Positions 23,544-31,898 are shown, numbered from the stretch's first letter. The stretch: DNA of 34,726 nucleotides from Candidatus Faecousia excrementigallinarum (GCA_018713285.1 DVFK01000084.1:1-34726); one strand, 5' to 3'. Numbers and translations: made by a program. The notes: generated by a model not told the origin, from the sequence alone.

Positions 23544-24594
23544 TTTTCACCTGGACTCCCCCTTCCAGGGCTTCACCCCGGAGCAGCAGGAATCCCTCCG
23601 GAAAGCCTCCCTGGAGCTGCCCTTTGCCGTTGCCCGGCTGTGCAGGGAAAAGGAGTGCCAACTGCTGCTTCTCTCCGGAGACTTGTTTGACGGCCCCTAC
23701 ACCTGGAAAAGCTATGAGGCCCTGGCCTCGGCTTTGGAGGAGGCAAAAGTTCCGGTGATCATCGCCCCGGGAAACCACGACCATGTGGGGCGTAACAGTC
23801 CCTGGCTTTCGGAGCATTGGCCGGAAAATGTCCATATTTTCACCAGTTCTTCCCTTCAGTCCCGGGTTTTTGAGGACTTGGACTGCCGGGTTTATGGAGC
23901 CGGCTACACCGCCATGGACTGCCCGGGGCTTTTGCAAAGCTTTACCGCCTCCGGACAGGAGCGCTACCACATCGGGGTGCTTCACGGCGACCCCACCGCC
24001 CCCGACTCTCCCTACTGCCCCATCACCCGCTCCCAGGTGGAAAACAGCGGCCTTACCTATTTGGCATTGGGGCATATCCACAAGGGTGGGAGCTTCCGGG
24101 CGGGGAATACCCTTTGCGCCTGGCCCGGCTGTCCCATGGGCAGAGGCTACGACGAGCCGGGGCAAAAGGGGGTTCTTTTCGTAGACCTGGACACTGCCTC
24201 TCAGGCGGAGTTTGTGCCCCTTATGGGCTTTCCCAAGTTCTATACCCAGGAGCTTCCCCTGCTGGAAAGCCCGGAGGCTGCCCTTTCCGCCCTTTTGCCC
24301 GGGGCTCCCACAAAGGATTTTTACCGCATTACCCTGACAGGGCAGTGGGAGACCCCGGACTTGGCCGCCCTTTCCCGGAAATTCTCCCACATCCCCAATC
24401 TGACTCTTCGGGATGCCACCACGCCCCCTGTTGACCCCTGGGGAAGTGCCGGGGAGGACTCTCTGGAAGGGACGTATTTCCGGCTTTTGCAGGAAAAGCT
24501 CCCGGGGGCTGACCCCCATACCCAGGAAATTATCCAGCTGGCTGCCCGGATTTCCCGGCAGCTTCTGGACGGACAGGAGGTGAAGCTGCCGTGA
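23521..24594 (+). CDS. SbcD/Mre11-like DNA repair exonuclease (YhaO type)
   Basis: A 357-residue calcineurin-like phosphoesterase. Metal ligands of the Mre11/SbcD pattern are clear: Asp8 and His10 (AADFHLDSPF), Asp54 (LSGDLFD), Asn85-His86 (APGNHDH), VLHGD, and GHIHKGG. Length and the DFHLDSPF start fit YhaO of Bacillus better than full-length SbcD. It is encoded directly before a YhaN-like ATPase with a 4-nt GTGA overlap, the pairing seen for SbcD-SbcC and YhaO-YhaN, so the two probably form a nuclease-ATPase complex. It starts within the last codons of ymdB. Confidence 0.9.
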   Translation: MKLLHAADFHLDSPFQGFTPEQQESLRKASLELPFAVARLCREKECQLLLLSGDLFDGPYTWKSYEALASALEEAKVPVIIAPGNHDHVGRNSPWLSEHWPENVHIFTSSSLQSRVFEDLDCRVYGAGYTAMDCPGLLQSFTASGQERYHIGVLHGDPTAPDSPYCPITRSQVENSGLTYLALGHIHKGGSFRAGNTLCAWPGCPMGRGYDEPGQKGVLFVDLDTASQAEFVPLMGFPKFYTQELPLLESPEAALSALLPGAPTKDFYRITLTGQWETPDLAALSRKFSHIPNLTLRDATTPPVDPWGSAGEDSLEGTYFRLLQEKLPGADPHTQEIIQLAARISRQLLDGQEVKLP

Positions 24595-26747
24595 TCATCC
24601 ATGCCATGACCGCCAGCTTCGGCAAGCTGCAAAATGAGACCCTGACCCTGAAACCGGGGCTGAATGTGATTCACGCCCCCAACGAATGGGGCAAGAGTAC
24701 CTGGTGTGCCTTCCTTCTTGCCATGCTCTACGGCATCGACACCAGCGCCCGGGCCAGCCGTGGAGTGCTTCCGGACAAAACCCGGTACGCCCCCTGGAGC
24801 GGCGTACCCATGTCCGGCCGGATGGACATCACCTGGCAGGGCCGGGACATTACCCTCGAGCGGAGCACCAAGGGACGGATTCCCATGGGGCAGTTTGCCG
24901 CCTATGAGACCCAAAGCCATCTTCCGGTACCGGAGCTGACGGCGGAGAACTGCGGCCTGAAACTTCTGGGGGTGGAGCGGAGCGTGTTCCTCCGGGCTGG
25001 CTTTCTCCGGTTTTCCGACCTGCCGGTGACGGCGGACGAAACCCTCCGCCAACGGCTCAACGCCCTGGTGACCACCGGGGACGAAAGCGGGGATGCGGAA
25101 ACCCTTTCCCAGAAGCTGAAAGCCCTGAAAAACGCCTGCCGCCACAACACCACCGGCCAGCTCCCCCAGGCAGAGGCCGAGGCTATGAGAATCCAGCGGG
25201 CTTTGGAGGAACTGGAAGGGCTGGGGCGGCAGATTGACACCGTAAGAAAGCAGCAGCAGGAATTATGTGAACAGGAGAAGCTGCTTCTGAACCACCGGGA
25301 GGCTCTGGCGTTTGAAGCCAGCCGGGAGTACCGGCAGCAGCTCTCCGCCGCCCAGGCAAAGGCGGATTTATACGAAGAACAGTTAAAGGCTCTGAAAGAA
25401 GCGTGTGGGGAACTTCCCCCGGCAGAGGAACTGGAAAAGACCCTTTCCCAAGCCCAGAGGTTACAGGAGGCATGGGAAGGGCTGCAAAGCCAGGCTCAGC
25501 TTCTGCCTCCGCCCCCCTCTCAGCCGGTTCCCCCCATTCCCTTCCGGAGTCTCACCGGAGAGGAGGCCATTCTCCGGGCGGAGGAAGATGCCGCCGCCTA
25601 CAGCCGTCTGGAATCTTCCCAACCCACCCCTTCCCGGGGGTATCTTCTCCCCGGGGCTGGGATAATCCTTCTGGGAGTGGTTCTGCTGGCGTTGCAGCAG
25701 TGGATTTTGGGAGGCGTGGCTGCCCTTCTGGGGCTGGCTTCCCTGGCAGGGGGATTTTACCTGGCCAAAGCTAAAGCCCAAAAAATCCAACAGGAGCACA
25801 AGAAAAAGGCAGAGGATTTCCTTTCCCGGTATGCCCCTCTGGCACCGGGCGTCTGGACAGATGCCGCCCGGGACTACAGCCGGAAGCTGGAAGCCTATGA
25901 GGCGGCCCTGACCACCAGCGTTGCCGCCCGGCAGGAATTGCAGGAAGAAATGGGTCAAATACAAAATAAGATTCGGGAAATTGGGGGAAATCAGCCCCTT
26001 TCCGGGATTATTCGGAGCCTGCAAGGGGATTTGCAGCTTCACAGGGATTTGGAGGAAGCCCGGAAGCGGTGGGATGCCGCCCGGGAGACTGCCGAAACCC
26101 TCCGAAAGGCCCAGAAGGAGGTTCCCCCGCCCCAGATGCCCGACAGCCTCACCTATTCCGAGGCCCAGACCCGGCAGCTTTTGGAAGGGTTGGAGATCAA
26201 AAAGCACCAGGCTCAGCTGAATCTGGGAAATCTTCAAGGCCGGATGGCGGCCTTGGGGCAGCCGGAAGAACTGGAGCGGCAGAAGGCCCAGGTGGAGGGG
26301 CGGATTGCCCTTCTCAAGGACTGGCAGGCGGCTTTGGAGCTGAGCCTGACTACCTTGGAAGCAGCGAAGCAGGAACTGCAGCGGCGGTTTGCCCCTCAGA
26401 TTTCCCGCCGGGCCCAGGAGCTGTTCTCCCGCCTCACCGGGGGACGGTACAACCGCCTGACCCTGGGGACGGACTTTGGCTTGCAGGTGGCGGCCCAGGA
26501 GGATGTGACCCTCCACTCCGCCCAGTATCCCAGCGACGGGACGGTAGATCAGCTGTATCTTTCCCTGCGGCTGGCGGTGGCGGAGGCTCTGACCCCGGAA
26601 GCCCCCCTGATTCTGGACGATGCTCTGGTACGCTTTGACGATGCCCGGCTGAAAATCACCCTGGAGGTGCTGGGACAGGAGGCAAAGGAGAAACAGGTGC
26701 TGCTGTTCACCTGCCAGCGCCGGGAGGAAAATTATGTGAAGCCTTAA
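24591..26747 (+). CDS. SbcC/Rad50-like ATPase with membrane hairpin (YhaN type)
   Basis: A 718-residue SMC-like ATPase starting at GTG (AGGAGG 10 nt upstream). Walker A is NEWGKST (residues 31-37), the signature region SDGTVDQLYLSLRLAV, and Walker B ILDDALVRFDD (about 674-684). Between them lie two Gln/Glu/Ala-rich coiled-coil stretches. At the centre, about residues 348-392, two hydrophobic segments separated by QQW form a likely membrane hairpin where SbcC and Rad50 carry a zinc hook; no CxxC is present. It resembles YhaN but is shorter than the Bacillus protein. It probably partners the upstream YhaO-like nuclease at the membrane; the biological role is inferred. Confidence 0.88.
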   Translation: MIIHAMTASFGKLQNETLTLKPGLNVIHAPNEWGKSTWCAFLLAMLYGIDTSARASRGVLPDKTRYAPWSGVPMSGRMDITWQGRDITLERSTKGRIPMGQFAAYETQSHLPVPELTAENCGLKLLGVERSVFLRAGFLRFSDLPVTADETLRQRLNALVTTGDESGDAETLSQKLKALKNACRHNTTGQLPQAEAEAMRIQRALEELEGLGRQIDTVRKQQQELCEQEKLLLNHREALAFEASREYRQQLSAAQAKADLYEEQLKALKEACGELPPAEELEKTLSQAQRLQEAWEGLQSQAQLLPPPPSQPVPPIPFRSLTGEEAILRAEEDAAAYSRLESSQPTPSRGYLLPGAGIILLGVVLLALQQWILGGVAALLGLASLAGGFYLAKAKAQKIQQEHKKKAEDFLSRYAPLAPGVWTDAARDYSRKLEAYEAALTTSVAARQELQEEMGQIQNKIREIGGNQPLSGIIRSLQGDLQLHRDLEEARKRWDAARETAETLRKAQKEVPPPQMPDSLTYSEAQTRQLLEGLEIKKHQAQLNLGNLQGRMAALGQPEELERQKAQVEGRIALLKDWQAALELSLTTLEAAKQELQRRFAPQISRRAQELFSRLTGGRYNRLTLGTDFGLQVAAQEDVTLHSAQYPSDGTVDQLYLSLRLAVAEALTPEAPLILDDALVRFDDARLKITLEVLGQEAKEKQVLLFTCQRREENYVKP

Positions 26748-26758
26748 GGAGGGATTTT

Positions 26759-27433
26759 ATGGAAATGCTCCCCTTGACTTATGCAGGGGCTGCCCTGCGG
26801 ATCCTCTGCGCCATTTTCATCGGCGGACTTTTGGGGCTGGACAGAGGGCTTAAAAACCGTCCGGCGGGGATGCGCACCTATATGCTGGTGTGTGTCGGCT
26901 CCTGCCTGATTATGTTAACAAACCAATTCATCTACCAGTCCACCGGAACCGGCGACCCGGTACGGATGGGGGCGCAAGTGGTCAGCGGCATTGGCTTTCT
27001 GGGGGCGGGCACCATCATCGTCACCCGCCGCAGCCAGATCAAGGGTCTGACCACCGCCGCCGGGCTATGGGCCGCCGCCGGCGTAGGGCTGGCCTTGGGT
27101 GTAGGCTTCTACTTTGGCGCCGCCTTAGGTGGGGCCGCCATCTTTGGGGTGATGACCCTGCTGCACCGGATGGACAACAAGCTCCAGCGCAACGCCCGGA
27201 CCATTGAGGTTTATGTGGAAATGGCCACGGACTTTTCCGTGGGGGATTTCCTCCGGGAACTGCGGCTCCGGAATCTGGAGCTTCACGAGCTGCAGCGTGA
27301 GCACGACGCCCACACAGAGCAAGGGGTAAGAGCCTACCTTGCCACCCTCCGTGCCCAGCGCCGCACCAGCCACATAGAGCTATTGGAAGAGCTGACAAAA
27401 ATCCCCGGCATTGTCTTTATTGAAGAACTTTGA
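26759..27433 (+). CDS. mgtC: MgtC/SapB-family membrane protein
   Basis: A 224-residue protein. The N-terminal membrane domain has the MgtC pattern IFIGGLLGLDRGLKNRPAGM, RTYMLVCVGSCLIML and GIGFLGAGTIIV, with about five membrane segments. A soluble C-terminal domain (about 145-224) follows. Family members are linked to growth in low magnesium and inhibition of ATP synthase, but many act in general stress or are uncharacterised. AAGGAGGG lies 7-8 nt before the ATG, and the gap to the YhaN-like gene is 11 nt. The stop codon directly abuts a composite repeat. Confidence 0.9.
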   Translation: MEMLPLTYAGAALRILCAIFIGGLLGLDRGLKNRPAGMRTYMLVCVGSCLIMLTNQFIYQSTGTGDPVRMGAQVVSGIGFLGAGTIIVTRRSQIKGLTTAAGLWAAAGVGLALGVGFYFGAALGGAAIFGVMTLLHRMDNKLQRNARTIEVYVEMATDFSVGDFLRELRLRNLELHELQREHDAHTEQGVRAYLATLRAQRRTSHIELLEELTKIPGIVFIEEL

Positions 27434-27435
27434 GC

Positions 27436-27815
27436 GCCGGGTCGGGCAGTGCCCGCAGCCGGGGTGCCCCCGTTGGCAATGCGCACGGTAATTTTCAGCA
27501 AATCGTTACTGCCCCTCCAGTGCCCGGTATCGTTACTGCGGTGTAGTAGGTGCAAAGACCAAAGCCCCCCTTGCCAAAGGGGGGTGCCTCGGCACCGCCG
27601 AGGCGGGGGGATAAAAGGCCGGCAGTTTTCCACATTGGTCTGTACTTTCGGAAAGTTCCCGCTGTGAATCCCTCAGTCAAAAATCAAAGATTTTTGCCAG
27701 CTCCCTTTCGCAAGGGAGCCCCGGCGTGCCGCCGGTGTCAATTTCGCACGATGGCTTTCTACGAATCGTTCTTTCCCTGCCCCGCCCGGTATCGTTCTAT
27801 TGAGCGATACCGGGC
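27436..27815 (-). repeat. composite hairpin repeat of the II-IV form (copy B2)
   Basis: On the minus strand it repeats copy B1: GATACCGGGCGGGGCAGGG, GAAAGCCATCGTGCGAAATTG, a type II module (27668-27720, hairpin B AAAAATC/GATTTTT) and a type IV module (27565-27612). Type IV has hairpin A CCCCCCTT/AAGGGGGG and hairpin B GCCTCGGC/GCCGAGGC. The copy ends in GCGGGCACTGCCCG. This end lies immediately after the mgtC stop, just as the matching end of B1 lies at the MATE 3' end. Confidence 0.8.
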
Positions 27816-27820
27816 TTTTT
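27784..27820 (+). terminator. intrinsic terminator downstream of mgtC
   Basis: GCCCGGTATCG / CGATACCGGGC, 11-bp perfect stem with a 10-nt loop, followed by TTTTT. It is formed by the palindromic end of the composite repeat. Confidence 0.75.
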
Positions 27821-27841
27821 CAGACTTTCAATCGGCAGTGT

Positions 27842-28045
27842 GGGAACGAAGCACTCCCCAAAAACCACAGACCAAAACGGGTGCAGAGGCTGAAACCCCG
27901 CACCCGAGCCAAAGCGAAGGGTCAATCCCGGCTGGTTCCTCCCGGGGGATTCTCAAGGGGGGGACAATTCGAGCGGGAGCGAGTTGTTCCCCCCTTGAGC
28001 CGGCTTCTTTGCTTACTTTCTTGCCGGAGCAAGAAAGTAAGGCCC
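27842..28045. repeat. cluster of three long perfect hairpins, non-coding
   Basis: Three stems follow one another: CGGGTGC (27878-27884)/GCACCCG (27900-27906); a 16-bp stem CTCAAGGGGGGGACAA (27952-27967)/TTGTTCCCCCCTTGAG (27984-27999); and a 13-bp stem CTTACTTTCTTGC (28012-28024)/GCAAGAAAGTAAG (28029-28041) with loop CGGA. Short reading frames across it have no ribosome site or recognisable product. It may be a structured RNA or another dispersed repeat. Confidence 0.6.
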
Positions 28046-28117
28046 TGCTGGCAAGCACTTGCAGAAGGCTGATTGGATAACAGACTGAAAAGCTGTAACC
28101 GGGTGACGATGACCGCC

Positions 28118-28340
28118 AGCAAGTACCACCCCCAAAGCAAACCGGAACTGCACCGCCCGCTTGCTCCCTCAGTCACCTTCGGTGACAGCTCCCTCCCGGA
28201 GGGAGCTATGGGGTGCGTACTTTTCTACATTGGATTTGTGGGAGTTGGAAGTGCCCACTGTGAATCCCTCAGTCAAAAATCAAAGATTTTTGCCAGCTCC
28301 CTTTCGCAAGGGAGCCTTTTTGCGCCCGGTATCGTTACTT
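28118..28340 (+). repeat. composite hairpin repeat, I-II form (copy E)
   Basis: Type I module 28163-28207 (hairpin B GTCACC/GGTGAC) and type II module 28265-28315 (hairpin B AAAAATC/GATTTTT), 102 nt apart as in copies A and D. It is preceded by AGCAAGTACCA and GCAAACCGGAACTGCACC, joined by GCTATGGGGTGCGTAC, and closed by CGCCCGGTATCGTTAC. It lacks the type III module. The linker after it (GCAGAGGGCTTCGTTTAT, 28342-28359) recurs inverted at about 15354-15371. Confidence 0.85.
28296..28320 (+). terminator. intrinsic terminator provided by repeat hairpin A
   Basis: GCTCCCTT-TCGC-AAGGGAGC followed by CC and five T residues on the plus strand. It would stop rightward transcription before it meets the asd end. 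Confidence 0.55.
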
Positions 28341-28361
28341 TGCAGAGGGCTTCGTTTATGG

Positions 28362-28402
28362 ACATGAAAATATCCCCGATGCCCTTTGTTGGGTATCGGG
28401 GA
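28362..28402 (-). terminator. terminator after asd
   Basis: On the minus strand CCCCGATACCC / GGGCATCGGGG pairs over 11 positions with one mismatch and loop AACAAA, followed by ATATTTTC. It lies 12 nt after the asd stop. Confidence 0.65.
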
Positions 28403-28414
28403 CTTCTGTTTGAT

Positions 28415-29419
28415 TTACTCTTTGATGAGCAGCTCCGCAATCTGGATGGCGTTGGTGGCGGCGCCTTTTCTTACCTGGTCGCCGCAGCACCACAAGGTGA
28501 TGCCGTTGGGGTCGGTGAGGTCCGGGCGAATCCGGCCTACAAACACCGTGTCCTGATGGGAGGTGTCCAGGGGCATGGGGTAGACCTTGTTGGCAAGGTC
28601 ATCCATCAGCTTGCAGCCAGGGGCGGCAGCGATGGCCTCCCGGGCCTGCTCCACAGTTACCGGGTGGTCAAAGTGGCAGGTGACGGAGATGGAGTGGCTG
28701 CGGACCACCGGCACCCGGACACAGGTGCAGGTCACCAGCAGCTCCGGCAGGTGCATGATCTTTCTGCCCTCGTTCTGCATCTTCATTTCCTCGCTGGTGT
28801 AGCCCTGGGTCTGCTCCCCGCCGATCTGGGGAATCAGGTTGTAGGCAATCTGGTAGGGGAACACCTTGGGCTCTGCCTTCTCCCCCCTGGAGAGGGCCTC
28901 CACCTCCTGCTGCAGCTCAATGGGGCCGCCGGCACCGGCGCCGGACACTGCCTGATAGGTGGAAGCCACCATGGTGCGGATGGGCCCGAACTGGTTCAGG
29001 GGGTTCACCGCCGTCAGGGTGATGATGGTGGAGCAGTTGGGGTTGGAGATGATGCCCTTGTGCTTCTTCACGTCCTCCGGGTTTACCTCCGGCACCACCA
29101 GGGGCACGTTGGGGTCCATCCGGAAGGCGGAGGAGTTATCCACAAACACGGCGCCGGCCTTGACGATTGCCGGGGCCAGAGCCTGGGCCACGTCGTTTTC
29201 CGCAGCGCCCAGGACGATGTCCACGCCCTCAAAAGCATTTTCGCCCGCTTCCCGGATGGTGATTTCCTCACCCCGGAAGGTTACGGTCTTGCCGGCGCTT
29301 CTGGCGCTGGCCAGGGGGATGAGCTTCCCCACCGGGAAGTTCCGCTCCTGCAAAACATGGATCATTTCCTGTCCCACGGCGCCGGTGACGCCCAGGACAG
29401 CAACGGTATATTCTTTCAT
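28415..29419 (-). CDS. asd: aspartate-semialdehyde dehydrogenase
   Basis: A 334-residue enzyme that reduces aspartyl phosphate to aspartate semialdehyde with NADPH, the branch point to lysine, threonine and methionine. The N-terminal nucleotide-binding loop is VLGVTGAVGQEM (8-19), and the catalytic Cys129 is in SNPNCSTI. ASTYQAVSGAGAGG is also family-typical. AAGGAGG is 8 nt before the ATG. Third gene of hom-lysC-asd, 13 nt after lysC. Confidence 0.96.
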   Translation of the reverse strand: MKEYTVAVLGVTGAVGQEMIHVLQERNFPVGKLIPLASARSAGKTVTFRGEEITIREAGENAFEGVDIVLGAAENDVAQALAPAIVKAGAVFVDNSSAFRMDPNVPLVVPEVNPEDVKKHKGIISNPNCSTIITLTAVNPLNQFGPIRTMVASTYQAVSGAGAGGPIELQQEVEALSRGEKAEPKVFPYQIAYNLIPQIGGEQTQGYTSEEMKMQNEGRKIMHLPELLVTCTCVRVPVVRSHSISVTCHFDHPVTVEQAREAIAAAPGCKLMDDLANKVYPMPLDTSHQDTVFVGRIRPDLTDPNGITLWCCGDQVRKGAATNAIQIAELLIKE

Positions 29420-29432
29420 ATTGTGTTCCTCC

Positions 29433-30749
29433 TTACTTCACGAAGCTGTTGTAAAGCACCCGGATGGCCTCAGCAAAGTCCCGGTTATCCACGCCGAAGA
29501 TGATGTTCAGCTCGTCAGGACCCTGGTTGATGGTGCGGATGTTGATACCCGCCTTGCCCAGGGCGGCAAAGAGCTTGCCGGATACGCCGGGGCGGGAGGC
29601 CATCTGCCGTCCCACAGCGGCCACCACCGCAATCTGGTCATGGACTTGCAGGCTGTCCGGCTGGAGTTCCTGCTGAATCTCTCCCAAAATGGCATACAGG
29701 CTGGAAGCCACAGACTCGGTGGACACCACCACGGACACATTGTCGATGCCGTTGGGGGCGTAGTCCACAGAGATATTGTGCCGCTCCAGCACGGAGAGCA
29801 TCCGCCGCAGCACCCCCACCTCGTTGCTCATGCCCCGCTTGGACATGGAGATGATGGTAAAGTCCTTCTTGCCGGTGATGCCGGTGATGAACCGGTCCGG
29901 GTCTGCGGGGGTGTCGAAGGATTCCTTGATCATGGTGCCGGGGTGCTGGGGGTCGTTGGTGTTGCGGATATTCAGAGGGATGTTCTTCTCCCGCACCGGG
30001 AAGATGGTTCCCTCGTGGAGCACCTGGGCACCGGAGTAGCTCAGCTCCCGCAGCTCGTCGTAGGTGACCTCGGGGATGGGCAGGGGATTGTCAACAATCC
30101 GGGGGTCTGCCATGAGGATACCGGACACATCCGTCCAGTTTTCATACACATCCGCATCCAGGGCCGCCGCTGCCAGAGCGCCGGTGATGTCGCTGCCGCC
30201 CCGGGAGAAGGTGCGGATATGACCGTCGGACATAAGGCCGTAGAAGCCGGGAGTCACCACGCCCTTGCCGGTAGCCAGAGACCTCAGGGCCTGGTAGGAG
30301 GTGGCCTTATCCACGGTGCCGTCCATATGGAATTTCACCCAGTCCACGGCATCGATAAACTGGAAGTCCAGGTATGCAGCCATGAGCTTGGCGGAGAAAT
30401 ACTCGCCCCGGCTCACCAGGGCGTCCTGGGAGATGGACTTCTCCTCCAGCCGCTGCTTGAGAGCCGCAAACTCCCGCTCCAGATCCAGCTTTACCCCCAG
30501 CTCATCCCGGATTTCCAGGTACCGGGAGCGAATCATGTCAAAAACCGAGTCGCAGTTCACCCCGTACTGGACGTGGGCGTAGCACAGGTATAGTAAGTCC
30601 GTGATTTTGTGGTCGTTTTTATTCCGCTTACCGGCGGCAGAGACCACCACCACCCGCCGCTCCGGGTCGGACAGGATAATGTCCCGCACCTTCCGGTACT
30701 GCCCGGCGTCGGCCATGGAGGAGCCGCCGAATTTCGTTACTTTCAGCAT
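29433..30749 (-). CDS. lysC: aspartate kinase
   Basis: A 438-residue monofunctional aspartokinase, phosphorylating aspartate at the head of the pathway. The kinase domain starts with KVTKFGGSSMAD and contains VSRGEYFSAKLMA and TFSRGGSDITGALAAAAL. The C-terminal ~140 residues hold ACT-type regulatory segments (ITGKKDFTIISMSKRGMSNE; IAVVAAVGRQMASRPGVSGK), so feedback control by lysine and/or threonine is likely. The start has a GGAAGGAAG ribosome site. It follows hom by 24 nt. Confidence 0.96.
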   Translation of the reverse strand: MLKVTKFGGSSMADAGQYRKVRDIILSDPERRVVVVSAAGKRNKNDHKITDLLYLCYAHVQYGVNCDSVFDMIRSRYLEIRDELGVKLDLEREFAALKQRLEEKSISQDALVSRGEYFSAKLMAAYLDFQFIDAVDWVKFHMDGTVDKATSYQALRSLATGKGVVTPGFYGLMSDGHIRTFSRGGSDITGALAAAALDADVYENWTDVSGILMADPRIVDNPLPIPEVTYDELRELSYSGAQVLHEGTIFPVREKNIPLNIRNTNDPQHPGTMIKESFDTPADPDRFITGITGKKDFTIISMSKRGMSNEVGVLRRMLSVLERHNISVDYAPNGIDNVSVVVSTESVASSLYAILGEIQQELQPDSLQVHDQIAVVAAVGRQMASRPGVSGKLFAALGKAGINIRTINQGPDELNIIFGVDNRDFAEAIRVLYNSFVK

Positions 30750-30773
30750 TTTCTTCCTTCCTTCCGAGAAGAA

Positions 30774-31898
30774 TTATTCCTGTGACAGGGCCGCCAGGAA
30801 GGCCTGGGGATGTTCCTTGTGCCACCGGTGCATCCGGGACACCGCAACCGGGGCGGTGACAATGCCCTCTCCCCAGTGCTCCTGGGTGTTCTCTTCCAGG
30901 AACGAATCCGTTGCCCCACGGACGTAGAACCGGAGGGGCTCCTGGTTGACGGCCTGCACCACCGGGCCGTAGGGCACATAGAAGGGCTTGCCGGAGAGCA
31001 CGTCAATGCAGTCCTGCAATACATTGTATGCGGTGGGGTACCGTCCGGCACCCTGACCGTAGAAGCTCATCCGCTCCGAGGCGGAGCCGATGAAGGTAAT
31101 GAGATTGTAGTTGGAAGGCACCGCCGCCTCCAAAGAACCCTGGGGATACAAGGTGGGCTGGACATAGGCGCTGATGCCGGCTTCTGTACGCCGGGCGCAG
31201 GACACCAGCTTGCACACAAGACCGTGAGCCTGGAAGGCCGCCACGTCCTGGGGTCCAATCTGGGAAATGCCGGAAACCGGCACAGAATCCTTATCCATGG
31301 TGACACCGAAAGCCACGTTGGAAGACAATAGAATCTTGTGCCAGGTGTCGATGCCCTCCACGTCCGTGGCAGGCTTTGCCTCGGCGTAGCCCAGGCCCTG
31401 GGCCTGCTTCAGTGCCTCGTCGTAGGAAAGGCCGGTGCGGTGCATGGCGTCCAGAATGTAGTTGCAGGTGCCATTCATAATGCCCCCCACTTCCTGGATG
31501 GTCTGGCTCCGCCGGGAGCGCTCCAGCTCCGACAGCCAGCCGATGCCGCCGCCTACCGCTGCGGTGCAGCGGAAGCTCAGCTTCTTCTCCTGAGCCAGGG
31601 GCACAAGAATGTCATAGAAGGTGGCAACGAGAGCCTTGTTGGAGGTGACGATGTTCTTCCCCGCCTCCATGGCAGCTTTCACAAACTCGAAAGCCGGGTG
31701 CAGACCACCCATGGCTTCCACCACCGTGTCGATGGAAGGGTCATTCAGGACATCCTGAAAATCCCGGGTTACCTGGGCATCCGGCAAAGTGATGTCCTCC
31801 AGGCATACCACCTTTGCCACCTGCATATCCTGGCGCATTCGAGCCAGCTCATAAACGCCTTTGCCTACCACGCCAAAACCAAGCAGTCCGATTTTCAT
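30774..31898 (-). CDS. hom: homoserine dehydrogenase (no ACT domain)
   Basis: A 374-residue NAD(P)-dependent enzyme making homoserine from aspartate semialdehyde. The Rossmann motif is GLLGFGVVGKGV (residues 4-15); NIVTSNKALVA and VGGIMNGTCNYILD are family blocks. The usual GGIPI is GGGIGWLSEL here, and the usual EADP is EAKPATDVEG. At 374 residues there is little room for the C-terminal ACT domain found in about 430-residue Hom proteins, so threonine feedback may act elsewhere. GGGAGG lies about 10 nt before the ATG. First gene of the leftward operon, with its promoter at 31980-32008. Confidence 0.94.
   Translation of the reverse strand: MKIGLLGFGVVGKGVYELARMRQDMQVAKVVCLEDITLPDAQVTRDFQDVLNDPSIDTVVEAMGGLHPAFEFVKAAMEAGKNIVTSNKALVATFYDILVPLAQEKKLSFRCTAAVGGGIGWLSELERSRRSQTIQEVGGIMNGTCNYILDAMHRTGLSYDEALKQAQGLGYAEAKPATDVEGIDTWHKILLSSNVAFGVTMDKDSVPVSGISQIGPQDVAAFQAHGLVCKLVSCARRTEAGISAYVQPTLYPQGSLEAAVPSNYNLITFIGSASERMSFYGQGAGRYPTAYNVLQDCIDVLSGKPFYVPYGPVVQAVNQEPLRFYVRGATDSFLEENTQEHWGEGIVTAPVAVSRMHRWHKEHPQAFLAALSQE

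Noticed and set aside
27550..28080. Reading frames across the repeat islands (also 15054-15614 and 28073-28400)
   Set aside because: They translate palindromic repeat units, lack ribosome sites and show no protein-like composition; such frames are often mis-annotated as hypothetical proteins.
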